Below are positions 37,777 to 45,675 of a stretch of DNA of 64,000 nucleotides, in pieces. Source of the stretch: a virus; IMG/VR virus record IMGVR_UViG_3300035703_000067, positions 1-64,000 of that record; one strand, written 5' to 3'. The notes under the pieces are model-generated. The model was given only the letters and a program-made list of their open reading frames with translations, ran no database searches and had not been told where the DNA came from. Every line of letters begins with the position of its first letter. Positions within the stretch are counted from its first letter, which is position 1. The translations under genes were made by a program, and so were the position numbers.

Positions 37777-39552
37777 ATGACAAGTCTGACACCATCGTCT
37801 CTGCGCATTGATAAGAAATGCGGCAAGTCCGGCATTGCGGATAATAAGAAGTGCACCAAACAGACAACACCACAAACTCCGGGCAACGAAGAGAAGAGCG
37901 GGGGTGGAGGCCCCAGCACCGCACTTCTTCTATCGGCCGGAGGTGTTGTTGCTACCGGGGTCGTTCTTGGAGTTATAGCTAAAGATATTTACGGAAGCGG
38001 TGTACCAAAAGAAAAAGTACCTCCCAAGGTCCCGCCTCCAGGTCTTTATGACACATTCAAACCTGGAGATCTGATTTATCAGACCGATGAATTCGCCGGT
38101 GCAAATAGGGCACACTACGCCGTCTACGTAGGCAAAGTAGACGGTGAGCATAGGGTGTTTGACACCTCTGCGCAGACGATTAAAGGTAAGCAGACGTCCA
38201 AGATGCAACTGCGCACCATTAAGGAAGCTACGGGGACCGGCACCTCTTTCGCTCTCGCATCCCGCGTAGACGAAAAAAGGCGTCGTCCGACATCTCAAGA
38301 ACTCGAGAAGATCATTAAGCGTCTCAATGGCAAGTCATTCGACTGGACGGGCTTTGAGGACAACTGTGAAACACTAGCCCGCAGCATTGTGAACGATCTA
38401 CCAGTATCGACTCAATCCAAGAACGTATCCGGCATGACCAACTTCTTGGCGAAAACAATGATTTCGGCTATGGCCCCAAAAGGTTACAGAAAACGTGCAG
38501 TAAAGCAAAAGAACATCAATAACTTGGTCGCTCGCACCTTGGGGGACAGCATGTCCATTACGCCTTCTTCTCTCAAGATCCGCGCCGACAAGAAGTGCGG
38601 GAACAGCGGAATCCCCGAGAACGCCAAATGCCACAAAGGTGGTGGAGGATCGTTCAACGCCGGACTCCTTGCCACTGGCCTTGTCGCGGGAGGTATCACC
38701 GCTTACGCCCTGACTCGAGGCGGGGGAAAAGCTACATCTGCATCAACAGAGTCTCCCACTAAGCCGCGCCCCAGCCTTCCGGGTGTAACCCCCAAAGCAT
38801 TGCTGGCGCCAGCGCCTCCACGTAAATCAAAGACGCAACGTATGCGTGAGAACACGCAGACCGCCATGCGCGAAGCCGAGGGCGCCATTGCACAAACCGC
38901 GCGCGAAGAAGTGCGACGTGTGGGGCAGATCGGCAACACCATGGCCAAAGCCGGTGAAGCTACCGGCATGGCAGCCAAGACCACATTCCGTGAGCTTCGC
39001 CTGCGCACCGAAGCCGCGCGGCGTCGCTACGAACCCGGTTACAGGCGCCCTGATCAACGCAGGCTCCCAGGCGGGGTCGGATCAGGTCTCCCACGTCAAG
39101 AACGAACTCGCTCCCTCGAGGAACTTGGGCAGATGAGCACAGAAGAGCTCCGTACGTGGATGACCGATCCCCGCACAGGGCAACCTCGCCGTCGTAAACC
39201 TCAAGGCTTCGGGCGCCGCGACAACTACATCCAGTACTACGCCCCTACGCAACTCCAACCCCCCACCCGCCGCGACGCCGAGGACGGCAAGAAATACACC
39301 AAAACCGTCACCAACCCTGAAACCGGGCGCAAAAACAAGGTCCGCTACGGCGCTAAGGGCTACAAGATCGCCCCCGGCACTAACAAGGGCGACCGCTACT
39401 GCGCCCGGAGCTTCGGCGACATGAAGTCCGAGGGCTACGACTGCTCCGGTGCCGAGCGCAACACACCCTTGTGCCTCTCGAGGGCGAAGTGGAAGTGCTC
39501 AGGCAAGACCTCACGCCGCGATGGGCTCACGCCGGGAAAGTCCTCGGCCTAG
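37777..39552 (+). CDS. Tagged two-module protein with NC/LRAT-like domain and DUF6321-like end
   Basis: 591 residues. Header E (KKCGKSGIADNKKC, 13-26) and a hydrophobic helix at 47-70 precede an NC/LRAT-like papain-type domain: YDTFKPGDLIYQTDE, AHYAVYVG (H113), DNCETLARSIVND (C197). A second header F (KKCGNSGIPENAKC, 272-285) follows a fresh MSITPSSL start at 38551 and has its own hydrophobic helix. The end KVRYGAKGYKIAPGTNKGD, RYCARSFG and LSRAKWKCSGK resembles a cyanophage domain I know as DUF6321. GGGAAAG 12 bases before the stop could shift into the next gene. Confidence 0.72.
   Translation: MTSLTPSSLRIDKKCGKSGIADNKKCTKQTTPQTPGNEEKSGGGGPSTALLLSAGGVVATGVVLGVIAKDIYGSGVPKEKVPPKVPPPGLYDTFKPGDLIYQTDEFAGANRAHYAVYVGKVDGEHRVFDTSAQTIKGKQTSKMQLRTIKEATGTGTSFALASRVDEKRRRPTSQELEKIIKRLNGKSFDWTGFEDNCETLARSIVNDLPVSTQSKNVSGMTNFLAKTMISAMAPKGYRKRAVKQKNINNLVARTLGDSMSITPSSLKIRADKKCGNSGIPENAKCHKGGGGSFNAGLLATGLVAGGITAYALTRGGGKATSASTESPTKPRPSLPGVTPKALLAPAPPRKSKTQRMRENTQTAMREAEGAIAQTAREEVRRVGQIGNTMAKAGEATGMAAKTTFRELRLRTEAARRRYEPGYRRPDQRRLPGGVGSGLPRQERTRSLEELGQMSTEELRTWMTDPRTGQPRRRKPQGFGRRDNYIQYYAPTQLQPPTRRDAEDGKKYTKTVTNPETGRKNKVRYGAKGYKIAPGTNKGDRYCARSFGDMKSEGYDCSGAERNTPLCLSRAKWKCSGKTSRRDGLTPGKSSA
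38551..38631 (+). other. Internal second start and header F inside the NC-domain gene
   Basis: MSITPSSLKIRADKKCG at 38551 repeats the start pattern of this gene (MTSLTPSSLRIDKKCG) and of the previous one (MALTPKSVRLDKKCG). GGGGGA lies seven bases before the ATG. Either the gene is a fusion of two former genes, or a shorter second product is made from here. Confidence 0.5.
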
Positions 39553-41819
39553 TAAGGAGCGACGCCCCCGAGCGCGCTAAGGGCAAGCCCTGTGGACAGT
39601 CACATATACCAAAACAGCATAATTGCTCGAAAGATTCTAGTAAAGGTGTCAATCAAGTAGAGAGTAATCAGCGCAATCTCGCTAAGTGGGCCGCCGTCGG
39701 CATAAGTGCTGCGGCAGTTGGTGGAATCGCCGCTGTTTTGTATAGCCAAAACAGTTCAAAACAACAGATATTACGTGAGTTAAAGCTAAAACAGACTAAT
39801 GCGCGCGCCGCTCTTTTGTATAGTCAAAACAGTTCAAAACAACAGATATTACGTGAGTTAAAGCTAAAACAGACTAATGCGCGGCTTCGTCGTGCTGAAG
39901 AGCACGCCGCTATATACGATTATGTTTCTGCAAGTTATGGGCTGAACCGCGCACTTAGAAGTGGAGAACAGCTGGACGAACGCTATCAAGTCATAAAAGA
40001 CGGACTAGACAGTTGGCTTAATAAGTCGTCTGGGGATAAAGGAATTTACTACAGAGGAATTGCATGGAATGCAAGTACCGAGTGGAGGACTGCTACAGCA
40101 GGTCAAACAATAACTGACAAAGCATTCGGCAGCTTTTCTAGTAGTAGAGCAATGGGTATAAAGTATGGTGAAGGCAAAGATAATAAATCGGGAGTAGTCA
40201 TTGTCGCTCGCGGATCTCTTGCCAAGCTGCCGTACCACGTTAAAGGAAGATACGGTCAGTCAATGGGAGAGAAGCTTCGTGCCGAAAGAGAATTCCTAGC
40301 AAGGCGCAACACGCAATTCAAAGTATTGCGCACTCAAGACGTTACTTTGCGCTACAGCAGGAAAAAAGGAGTAGACGAGCTTGTTCGTGATCCTAACGGT
40401 GACATTATCAAAAAACAACGAATCGTTTATGTAGATATACTCGATCCTCGGCGCTCCGACGCATACTTTGCGCGCGCTCAGGGCAAGCCCTGCGGTGAAT
40501 CTCACATCCCAAAGCAGCATAAGTGCAGCAAGAATTCGAGGATCTCTAATAGCAACAATTTACAAACCGCAGCTAAAGTAGCTCTTGCCGCAGGCGTCAT
40601 AGCAGGAGGTGCCTACTTGATCAAAAGCAGATACATCTCACCTAAAGACTGGGAGAAACACCCAGCCAATAGGCTGAACAACCCCAAGATGACCGAGGAC
40701 GAGGCGCAGCGCATCGCCGACGAGGCCATCGCCGGGGGCCAGAAGTGGGACGTCCAGGAAAAGATCAATGCTCGCCGCCGAGCCGAGCGCGCCACCGAGT
40801 GCGGAGGTGGCCTGGGAAAGATCCAAGCCCCGGCGAAGTTTGACGCACAGATCGTCGATCCTCAGTGTCAAGCAGGCTTCGGGGCATTTGGTACTTACTA
40901 TGTACACTCATCTGAAAAGTATGGAATAAAGGTTTTTCAGAGTGGAGCAGACGACGACGTTAAAGCTGAATTTAGACGCCTGGATAAAGCGGACTATGCA
41001 GGAGTAAATGTTCCAGCTCCCATTCGCATAAACAAAGTCAAAGACCAATACGGAGATGTAAAAGCTCAGACTCTAGTCATGTCTCATATGAAAGAGTACA
41101 AGACTATTAGCGCTGTACACCATGACGCATACGCCAGAGCAGCGAATGCCCCGCTAATTGTCCAAACAAAGATAGCTCGTGAATTCCGCAAGCTACATAC
41201 AGCAGGTCTTGCACATGGGGATATCCACTCAGGCAACGTAATGGTACATCCGCGAAGCCAACGAGTGGCGTTAGTCGATTTTGGCTACGCGACTGAATTA
41301 CACGATGGAAGGCAGCCCTCGCACTACCGCAATGGTGTGCAGAACCTCCTCTACGACATGAATCGACTACCCGAGTTCCTCGGATTCGACAACAGAGGCG
41401 CTGATTTCTTAAACCGGTACAAAGGTACGCTAGAAAACGTAGAGAAACAAGCCAAAGAGCTTGCCAAGTTCGGCGGCCCCGATAACGAACAACGGTTTAC
41501 CATCGCTGTGAAGCGCTACCACGACGCCCTCGAGCGTGAACTGCTCTGGGACGACCGTATGCCACGTTCTCGTTTTGTTAGCGGCGCCGAACAGCCACGC
41601 ATCCCTGGCCTGACACGCCGCATCCTTACTGCCAACGCCAACACACGGCAGCGCCAGTTGATGGAAGGGCTGCACAACGGCAATCTGACGTTGTTCCAGG
41701 ACGGAGCCAAGAACCTGGGCGTTAAGCCCGCGCGTCTGTTCGTAGCCCTCAAACCCGAGCGTGATGCTCGCCAAGCCCGTCAACGCCAACGGCCCTTCGG
41801 CACTCCCTTGGTCCCATGA
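39471..41819 (+). CDS. ADP-ribosyltransferase plus protein kinase-like protein with headers G and H
   Basis: Numbered from GTG 39471, which lacks a ribosome-binding site; a -1 frameshift from the previous gene may be the real entry. Header G (GKPCGQSHIPKQHNC, 38-52) and hydrophobic helix are followed by a 26-residue tandem repeat, then an R-S-E class ADP-ribosyltransferase: YYRGI (R195), SFSSS (S223-S225), EREFLARRNTQFKV (E272, E274). Header H (338-352) and another helix precede a complete kinase-like domain: GAFGTYY loop, GIKVF (K487), HGDIHSGN (D584, N588), VDFG (D603). Both enzymes look intact. Codon use is mosaic. Confidence 0.75.
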   Translation: MPLEGEVEVLRQDLTPRWAHAGKVLGLVRSDAPERAKGKPCGQSHIPKQHNCSKDSSKGVNQVESNQRNLAKWAAVGISAAAVGGIAAVLYSQNSSKQQILRELKLKQTNARAALLYSQNSSKQQILRELKLKQTNARLRRAEEHAAIYDYVSASYGLNRALRSGEQLDERYQVIKDGLDSWLNKSSGDKGIYYRGIAWNASTEWRTATAGQTITDKAFGSFSSSRAMGIKYGEGKDNKSGVVIVARGSLAKLPYHVKGRYGQSMGEKLRAEREFLARRNTQFKVLRTQDVTLRYSRKKGVDELVRDPNGDIIKKQRIVYVDILDPRRSDAYFARAQGKPCGESHIPKQHKCSKNSRISNSNNLQTAAKVALAAGVIAGGAYLIKSRYISPKDWEKHPANRLNNPKMTEDEAQRIADEAIAGGQKWDVQEKINARRRAERATECGGGLGKIQAPAKFDAQIVDPQCQAGFGAFGTYYVHSSEKYGIKVFQSGADDDVKAEFRRLDKADYAGVNVPAPIRINKVKDQYGDVKAQTLVMSHMKEYKTISAVHHDAYARAANAPLIVQTKIAREFRKLHTAGLAHGDIHSGNVMVHPRSQRVALVDFGYATELHDGRQPSHYRNGVQNLLYDMNRLPEFLGFDNRGADFLNRYKGTLENVEKQAKELAKFGGPDNEQRFTIAVKRYHDALERELLWDDRMPRSRFVSGAEQPRIPGLTRRILTANANTRQRQLMEGLHNGNLTLFQDGAKNLGVKPARLFVALKPERDARQARQRQRPFGTPLVP
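39534..39540 (+). promoter_or_regulatory. Putative -1 ribosomal frameshift site GGGAAAG
   Basis: The heptamer is in the correct register (G GGA AAG in the frame of the 37777 gene), 9 bases before the zero-frame TAG at 39550-39552. The -1 frame is open from here to 41819. A short stem CTCGG (39543-39547) / CCGAG (39568-39572) follows. Slippage would fuse 588 residues of the first protein to 759 of the second. GGGAAAG is the slippery sequence of phage lambda G/GT, and a GGGAAAC site in this window serves the tail chaperone genes. Confidence 0.6.
39732..39887 (+). repeat. 78-bp tandem duplication in the ADP-ribosyltransferase gene
   Basis: Two copies (39732-39809 and 39810-39887) that differ at three or four bases near the edges, encoding the 26-residue unit LYSQNSSKQQILRELKLKQ plus TNAR. 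The near identity means a recent event. It lengthens the stalk between the membrane helix and the enzyme domain. Confidence 0.85.
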
Positions 41820-42121
41820 CCTCCCTTCGCCTCGACGGTCGCTCCACCGAGTACTACCGCACGCATCCCGAGGCCGCTGCAAAGAAAGTTCGCCACCAGG
41901 CCGAGATCAACCGGCGCCCCTCTGAGCGCAAGCGCCGCGCCGAGCTCAACCAAGAGCGCCGTCGTCGTGGCATCTACGGCAAAGGTGGCCCAGACATCTC
42001 CCATACCGAGGCCGGAAAAACCGTCCTCGAAGATCCCTCCATCAACCGCGCGCGCAACGGTCACGGCAAACAACCCCGCCTCAAGCGCGACTCGATCTGG
42101 GCCGAGGGCTTTGCCCCCTAA
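41816..42121 (+). CDS. Small basic head-module protein with C-terminal SIWAEGF tag
   Basis: 101 residues, overlapping the previous stop (ATGA). STEYYRTHPEAAAKKVRHQAEINRRPSERKRRAELNQERRRRG and DISHTEAGKTVLEDPSINRARNG belong to a small phage structural-type family of unknown role that I have seen next to capsid genes. It ends RDSIWAEGFAP, the third copy of the C-terminal tag. High positive charge fits binding to packaged DNA. Confidence 0.7.
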   Translation: MTSLRLDGRSTEYYRTHPEAAAKKVRHQAEINRRPSERKRRAELNQERRRRGIYGKGGPDISHTEAGKTVLEDPSINRARNGHGKQPRLKRDSIWAEGFAP

Positions 42122-42333
42122 AGCCCCTCTAAAAGCTTCGACGCTGAAACGCCATACAAATCTGCCAAGTCAAATAATTTCGATACTGCAAACTCGATCT
42201 CTCCTTTCTCCAACCGACAATAAGCGGCCTGACTAATAGCAAGCTTCTCTGCTACGTGCGACTGAGTAAACTTCGTCGCTTCCCTTAACTGTCTAATACG
42301 CCCACACAATGTGAGTTGCCGATAGATCGCCAC
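42118..42333 (-). CDS. XRE-type repressor-like protein in reverse orientation
   Basis: 71 residues, a complete lambda-Cro/CI-type helix-turn-helix: GRIRQLREATKFTQSHVAEKLAISQAAYCRLEKGEI. It lies leftward and AT-rich inside the rightward head operon, ending tail to tail with the preceding gene (overlap at 42118-42121). The 61 bases between it and the protease gene contain GCTATC repeats and ATACG-CTATC-CGTAT, a possible operator. It could be an immunity gene or a moron expressed in the lysogen. Confidence 0.8.
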   Translation of the reverse strand: MAIYRQLTLCGRIRQLREATKFTQSHVAEKLAISQAAYCRLEKGEIEFAVSKLFDLADLYGVSASKLLEGL

Positions 42334-42394
42334 ATCCCCAATACGCTATCCGTATCAGGCTATCGCTTACAGCCAAAACGCTTAAGCTGTCGCC

Positions 42395-43660
42395 ATGGAA
42401 ACATCTGTTTCTCGCTACGATTTCGCGCCCATTACGGGCAGCGAAACCACCGACGAGGGGTATCTCCGCGTCTGGTGTCGTGCGGCGCGCTCGGGCACTC
42501 AGCTCTACAAGCGCGCAGATGGCTCCCAGGTTCGGGAATACAGGCCTCCCGAGGAGGTCTCAAACCCTGAGTCTCTCTCCACGTTCGGCATGAAACCCGC
42601 AACGTGGGGGCACCCCCCTGTTCTTCTCGATTCAGCCAACACCAAGAAGTTCCAGGTCGGCTACTCCGGTAGCCAGGTCCGGTACAACGACGGTTTCGTT
42701 GAAGTGGCCCTGGTTGTTACAGACCAAGACGCCATCGAGAAGATCAAGCGCAAGGACGCAACGGAAGTCTCTGCCGGATACAAGGTCGATTTCGACCCCA
42801 CGCCCGGTGTCACCCCCGAGGGCGAGTCCTACGACGGCGTTCAGCGCAACATCCGGGTGAACCACATCGCCATCGTGCCCCGTGGCCGGGCTGGCCCGGA
42901 GGTACGCCTACTTATGGATCGAATGGATGCGGCCGACGCCGTCGCCTTCGATTCGGCGCTCCAGCCCTGTACACCTGCATCTCCCGTTATGGCCACCGTC
43001 AAACTCGACGGCCTGGAGATCGATCTGCCCGCAGAAGCAGCTAGCGCGGTCCAGTCCTTCGCACGGGACATGGAGCGCCAGCTCAAAGCTGTGACTACCG
43101 AGCGCGATGAGCTTTCCAACAAGCTCGACGCTCAGCAGGAAGAGATCGACAACCTCGCCTACGAAAAAGAAGCCGCCGAAGGCCGCGCTGACGCACTCGA
43201 AGAGCGCATCAACGAGCTCGAAGACGGCACTTCTACCGGTCGCATCGACACCGCTGAACTCGACGCCCTCGTTTCTGAGCGCCTCGCCACTCTCCAACGT
43301 CTGGCCCCCGCCTTCGATGAGGAGTTCAAGTTCGACGGCATCGACAGCGACGACCTCTACGCCCAGGCCTTCGAGAACCTGACCGGTTCGGCCCCCCGCG
43401 AAGACGCTGACCCCTCCTACATCCACGGTGTGGTGGACGGCATTCTTGCCGCTCGCGCTGACTCCGAGGACGAAGAGGGTGACGAGGACGACTCCGAGGA
43501 AGAAGGCGAAGAGCCCGAAACCAAAGAGGACCGTGCCGACAGCACCACTTCCCTGCGTGACGCACTGAAAGGTGCCGGTCGCGGTTCCGCTTCTCCGGTG
43601 GACACCTACCGGACGCGCCAAGCGGAAGCCTGGAAGCGCCCCCTCACCGCCACCAAGTAA
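42395..43660 (+). CDS. Prohead protease (DUF2213-like) fused to a scaffold domain
   Basis: 421 residues. The N-terminal 190 match DUF2213: DEGYLRVWCRAARSGTQLY, KPATWGHPPVLLD, VALVVTDQDAIEKI, EVSAGYKVDFDPTPGV and VNHIAIVPRGRAGPEVRLL. The remaining part is a long acidic coiled coil (ERDELSNKLDAQQEEIDNL) typical of capsid scaffolds. An in-frame ATG at 42989 (M199, MATVKLDGLEIDLP) could give a separate scaffold product, as for lambda C/Nu3. It would process the capsid and perhaps the internal proteins encoded upstream. Confidence 0.8.
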   Translation: METSVSRYDFAPITGSETTDEGYLRVWCRAARSGTQLYKRADGSQVREYRPPEEVSNPESLSTFGMKPATWGHPPVLLDSANTKKFQVGYSGSQVRYNDGFVEVALVVTDQDAIEKIKRKDATEVSAGYKVDFDPTPGVTPEGESYDGVQRNIRVNHIAIVPRGRAGPEVRLLMDRMDAADAVAFDSALQPCTPASPVMATVKLDGLEIDLPAEAASAVQSFARDMERQLKAVTTERDELSNKLDAQQEEIDNLAYEKEAAEGRADALEERINELEDGTSTGRIDTAELDALVSERLATLQRLAPAFDEEFKFDGIDSDDLYAQAFENLTGSAPREDADPSYIHGVVDGILAARADSEDEEGDEDDSEEEGEEPETKEDRADSTTSLRDALKGAGRGSASPVDTYRTRQAEAWKRPLTATK

Positions 43661-43672
43661 GGAGATCCTTCC

Positions 43673-44287
43673 ATGGCAGTCACTTTTACCGCCACCACCG
43701 TCGCCAATCCGAGCGGCGCACAGGGTTCGTACCCCCTGGTCCAAGTCAAGGGCCACGAGGGCATGATCGCCGACCTGCAGGCCTATGTGTCTCGCAGCTA
43801 TCGCAACCAAACCGGCGCCGCCATTCCTTTTGGCGTGCTGGTTGCAACCGATAACACCCCCACCAGCAACGACGCTTTCGCTGTCGAGATCGCCACTGGT
43901 GTGACCGGCATCCAAGGCCTGGCCATCAGCACGATGACCCTGGAGGGTGTGTCCGGCTCCTCGAGCTACACCCCTGTACCAACCCCCGCCTACTCGGATG
44001 GCCGCATCGGCTACCCCGACAAGGAGACCCTCAATGTGGTGTCCAAGGGTGTGGTCTGGGTGTATTCCACCGCCGCCATCGCCCTCGGCGACGCCGTTCG
44101 CTTCTTCAAAGCGGACCACTCGGGCACCGTCACTGGCGCCAACCTCGGTCGTTTCACCAAGACCGCTGTTGCCAACAAGACCGTCGAAATCACCGCCGGT
44201 GCTCGTTGGCTGTCTGAAACCTCGGCCGCCGGCCTCGTCTTGCTGGAGATTGACCTCCCCAGCATGACGTTCTCCGCCGACGCTTGA
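43673..44287 (+). CDS. Head decoration / capsid cement protein
   Basis: 204 residues, beta-rich (FGVLVATDN, GYPDKETLNVVSKGVVWVYS, ALGDAVRFFKADHSGTVTGANLG), in the usual place between protease and major capsid genes. The pattern fits gp24-type structural cement proteins that stabilise the expanded shell. GGAG lies eight bases upstream of its ATG. Confidence 0.75.
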   Translation: MAVTFTATTVANPSGAQGSYPLVQVKGHEGMIADLQAYVSRSYRNQTGAAIPFGVLVATDNTPTSNDAFAVEIATGVTGIQGLAISTMTLEGVSGSSSYTPVPTPAYSDGRIGYPDKETLNVVSKGVVWVYSTAAIALGDAVRFFKADHSGTVTGANLGRFTKTAVANKTVEITAGARWLSETSAAGLVLLEIDLPSMTFSADA

Positions 44288-44304
44288 TCACGGAGCTTCT
44301 TCCC

Positions 44305-45222
44305 ATGACCACTGAAATCCGTAACGACGAGGTCGGCGTCTTTCTCGCTCGCGAGCTCGAAACGATCCTGGCTCGCACCTTCGAGGTCGAGTACGCCGAC
44401 ATCAAGTACTCGTCCCTGATCCCGATCTCCTCCGAGGTCGGCAATGGCTCTGATTCCTACACCTACCGAGTCTTCGACAAGCAAGGCTCGATGAAGGTGA
44501 TCGGCGACAAAGCGCAGGATCTGCCCCGCGCTGACGTGCTCCGTAAGGAAGTGACCCACCCGGTTCGCTCCCTCGGTGCCTCGTTCGCCTACACCATCCA
44601 GGAGACCCGTGCCGCCGCCATGGTGCCCGGCATGAACCTGGAGCAACGCCGCGCCAACGCCGTGCGCCGCGCCTACGAGGAGAAAGTGCAGGAGATCGCC
44701 TACTTCGGCGATAGCGCTTCCGGCATGAAGGGCTTCTTCAACAACGACCAAGTCGACAAGCTTGTCCCCGACAAGTGGTTCGATGGTGCTAGCACCACCA
44801 CCGACGAGATGCTGGCCCTGCTCAACGAGGCACCCACCCGCCTCGTGCAGAACAGCAACATGAAGGAGATGCCCAACACGATGCTGGTGCCCTACAACGT
44901 GTACCGCATCATCTCCACCACCCCGCGCAGCACCACCTCCGACACCACGGTGATGGAGTTCTTCCTGCGCACCAACCCGATGATCCAAGCCATCGAGCCC
45001 ATCAACGAGCTCGAAGCTGGTAAGTCGAACGGCACCCTCTCCAAGGACCGGATCGTGGTGTACGACCGCAGCCCTGACAAGCTGCAACTGCACATCCCCC
45101 AACCCCTGGAGTTCCTGCCTCCTCTGCGTCAAGCACTGGAGTTCTCCGTTGCTGCTCACGCACGCATCGGTGGCCTTGCTCTGTACTACCCCAAGAGCGC
45201 CCTGGTTCTTGAAAAGGCTTGA
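44305..45222 (+). CDS. Major capsid protein (DUF2184-like)
   Basis: 305 residues from ATG 44305, chosen over TTG 44284 because GGAG lies at 44292-44295. FLARELETILARTFEVEYADIKYSSLIPISSEV, SFAYTIQETRAAAMVPGMNLEQRRANAVRRAYEE and the end LPPLRQALEFSVAAHARIGGLALYYPKS match DUF2184-type major capsid proteins with the HK97 fold. Codon use is strongly GC-rich and uniform, as expected for the most abundant product. Confidence 0.88.
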   Translation: MTTEIRNDEVGVFLARELETILARTFEVEYADIKYSSLIPISSEVGNGSDSYTYRVFDKQGSMKVIGDKAQDLPRADVLRKEVTHPVRSLGASFAYTIQETRAAAMVPGMNLEQRRANAVRRAYEEKVQEIAYFGDSASGMKGFFNNDQVDKLVPDKWFDGASTTTDEMLALLNEAPTRLVQNSNMKEMPNTMLVPYNVYRIISTTPRSTTSDTTVMEFFLRTNPMIQAIEPINELEAGKSNGTLSKDRIVVYDRSPDKLQLHIPQPLEFLPPLRQALEFSVAAHARIGGLALYYPKSALVLEKA

Positions 45223-45261
45223 CCTATTCCTGAATCAAACATCCTTCATCACGTCCTAGCC

Positions 45262-45675
45262 ATGATCCTCGTTTACCGCCCTGAACTTGAAAATCCCCCG
45301 ATGGATAAGGAGTGCACCATCGGGTTCTCGTTCGTTGGAGGTGGCGGCCTGTCCGAGCACATCCAAGTAGACGCAGGCGTTACCCGGGACTTCCCCGAGA
45401 ACGTCTGGGAAAAGATCAAGGACTACGACGTGGTGAAAACCCTCCTCAAGCTCGGCGCTCTGCGCATCGAGACCGAGGACACAGAGACCACCAAGCCCGC
45501 CGTGGAGGCCCCCAGCGATTCCATCGCTGATATGCCGATCGCCGTGGCACTCGAGTTGATCGAATCCTCCTTCGATGTGCAACAACTCGATAAGTGGTCT
45601 GCCAAGGAGCAGCGCATCAAGGTCCGCAACGCCATCGCTAAGCGGATCCAAGCGATCACGGAAGGTAACGGCTGA
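45262..45675 (+). CDS. Hypothetical head protein
   Basis: 137 residues. A beta-rich N-terminal half, an acidic linker (ETEDTETTKPAVEAPSD) and a C-terminal helical part (LIESSFDVQQLDKWSAKEQR) resembling a small helix-extension-helix segment. Directly after the capsid gene and coupled to the adaptor gene, so a capsid accessory or head-completion role is likely. Confidence 0.65.
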   Translation: MILVYRPELENPPMDKECTIGFSFVGGGGLSEHIQVDAGVTRDFPENVWEKIKDYDVVKTLLKLGALRIETEDTETTKPAVEAPSDSIADMPIAVALELIESSFDVQQLDKWSAKEQRIKVRNAIAKRIQAITEGNG

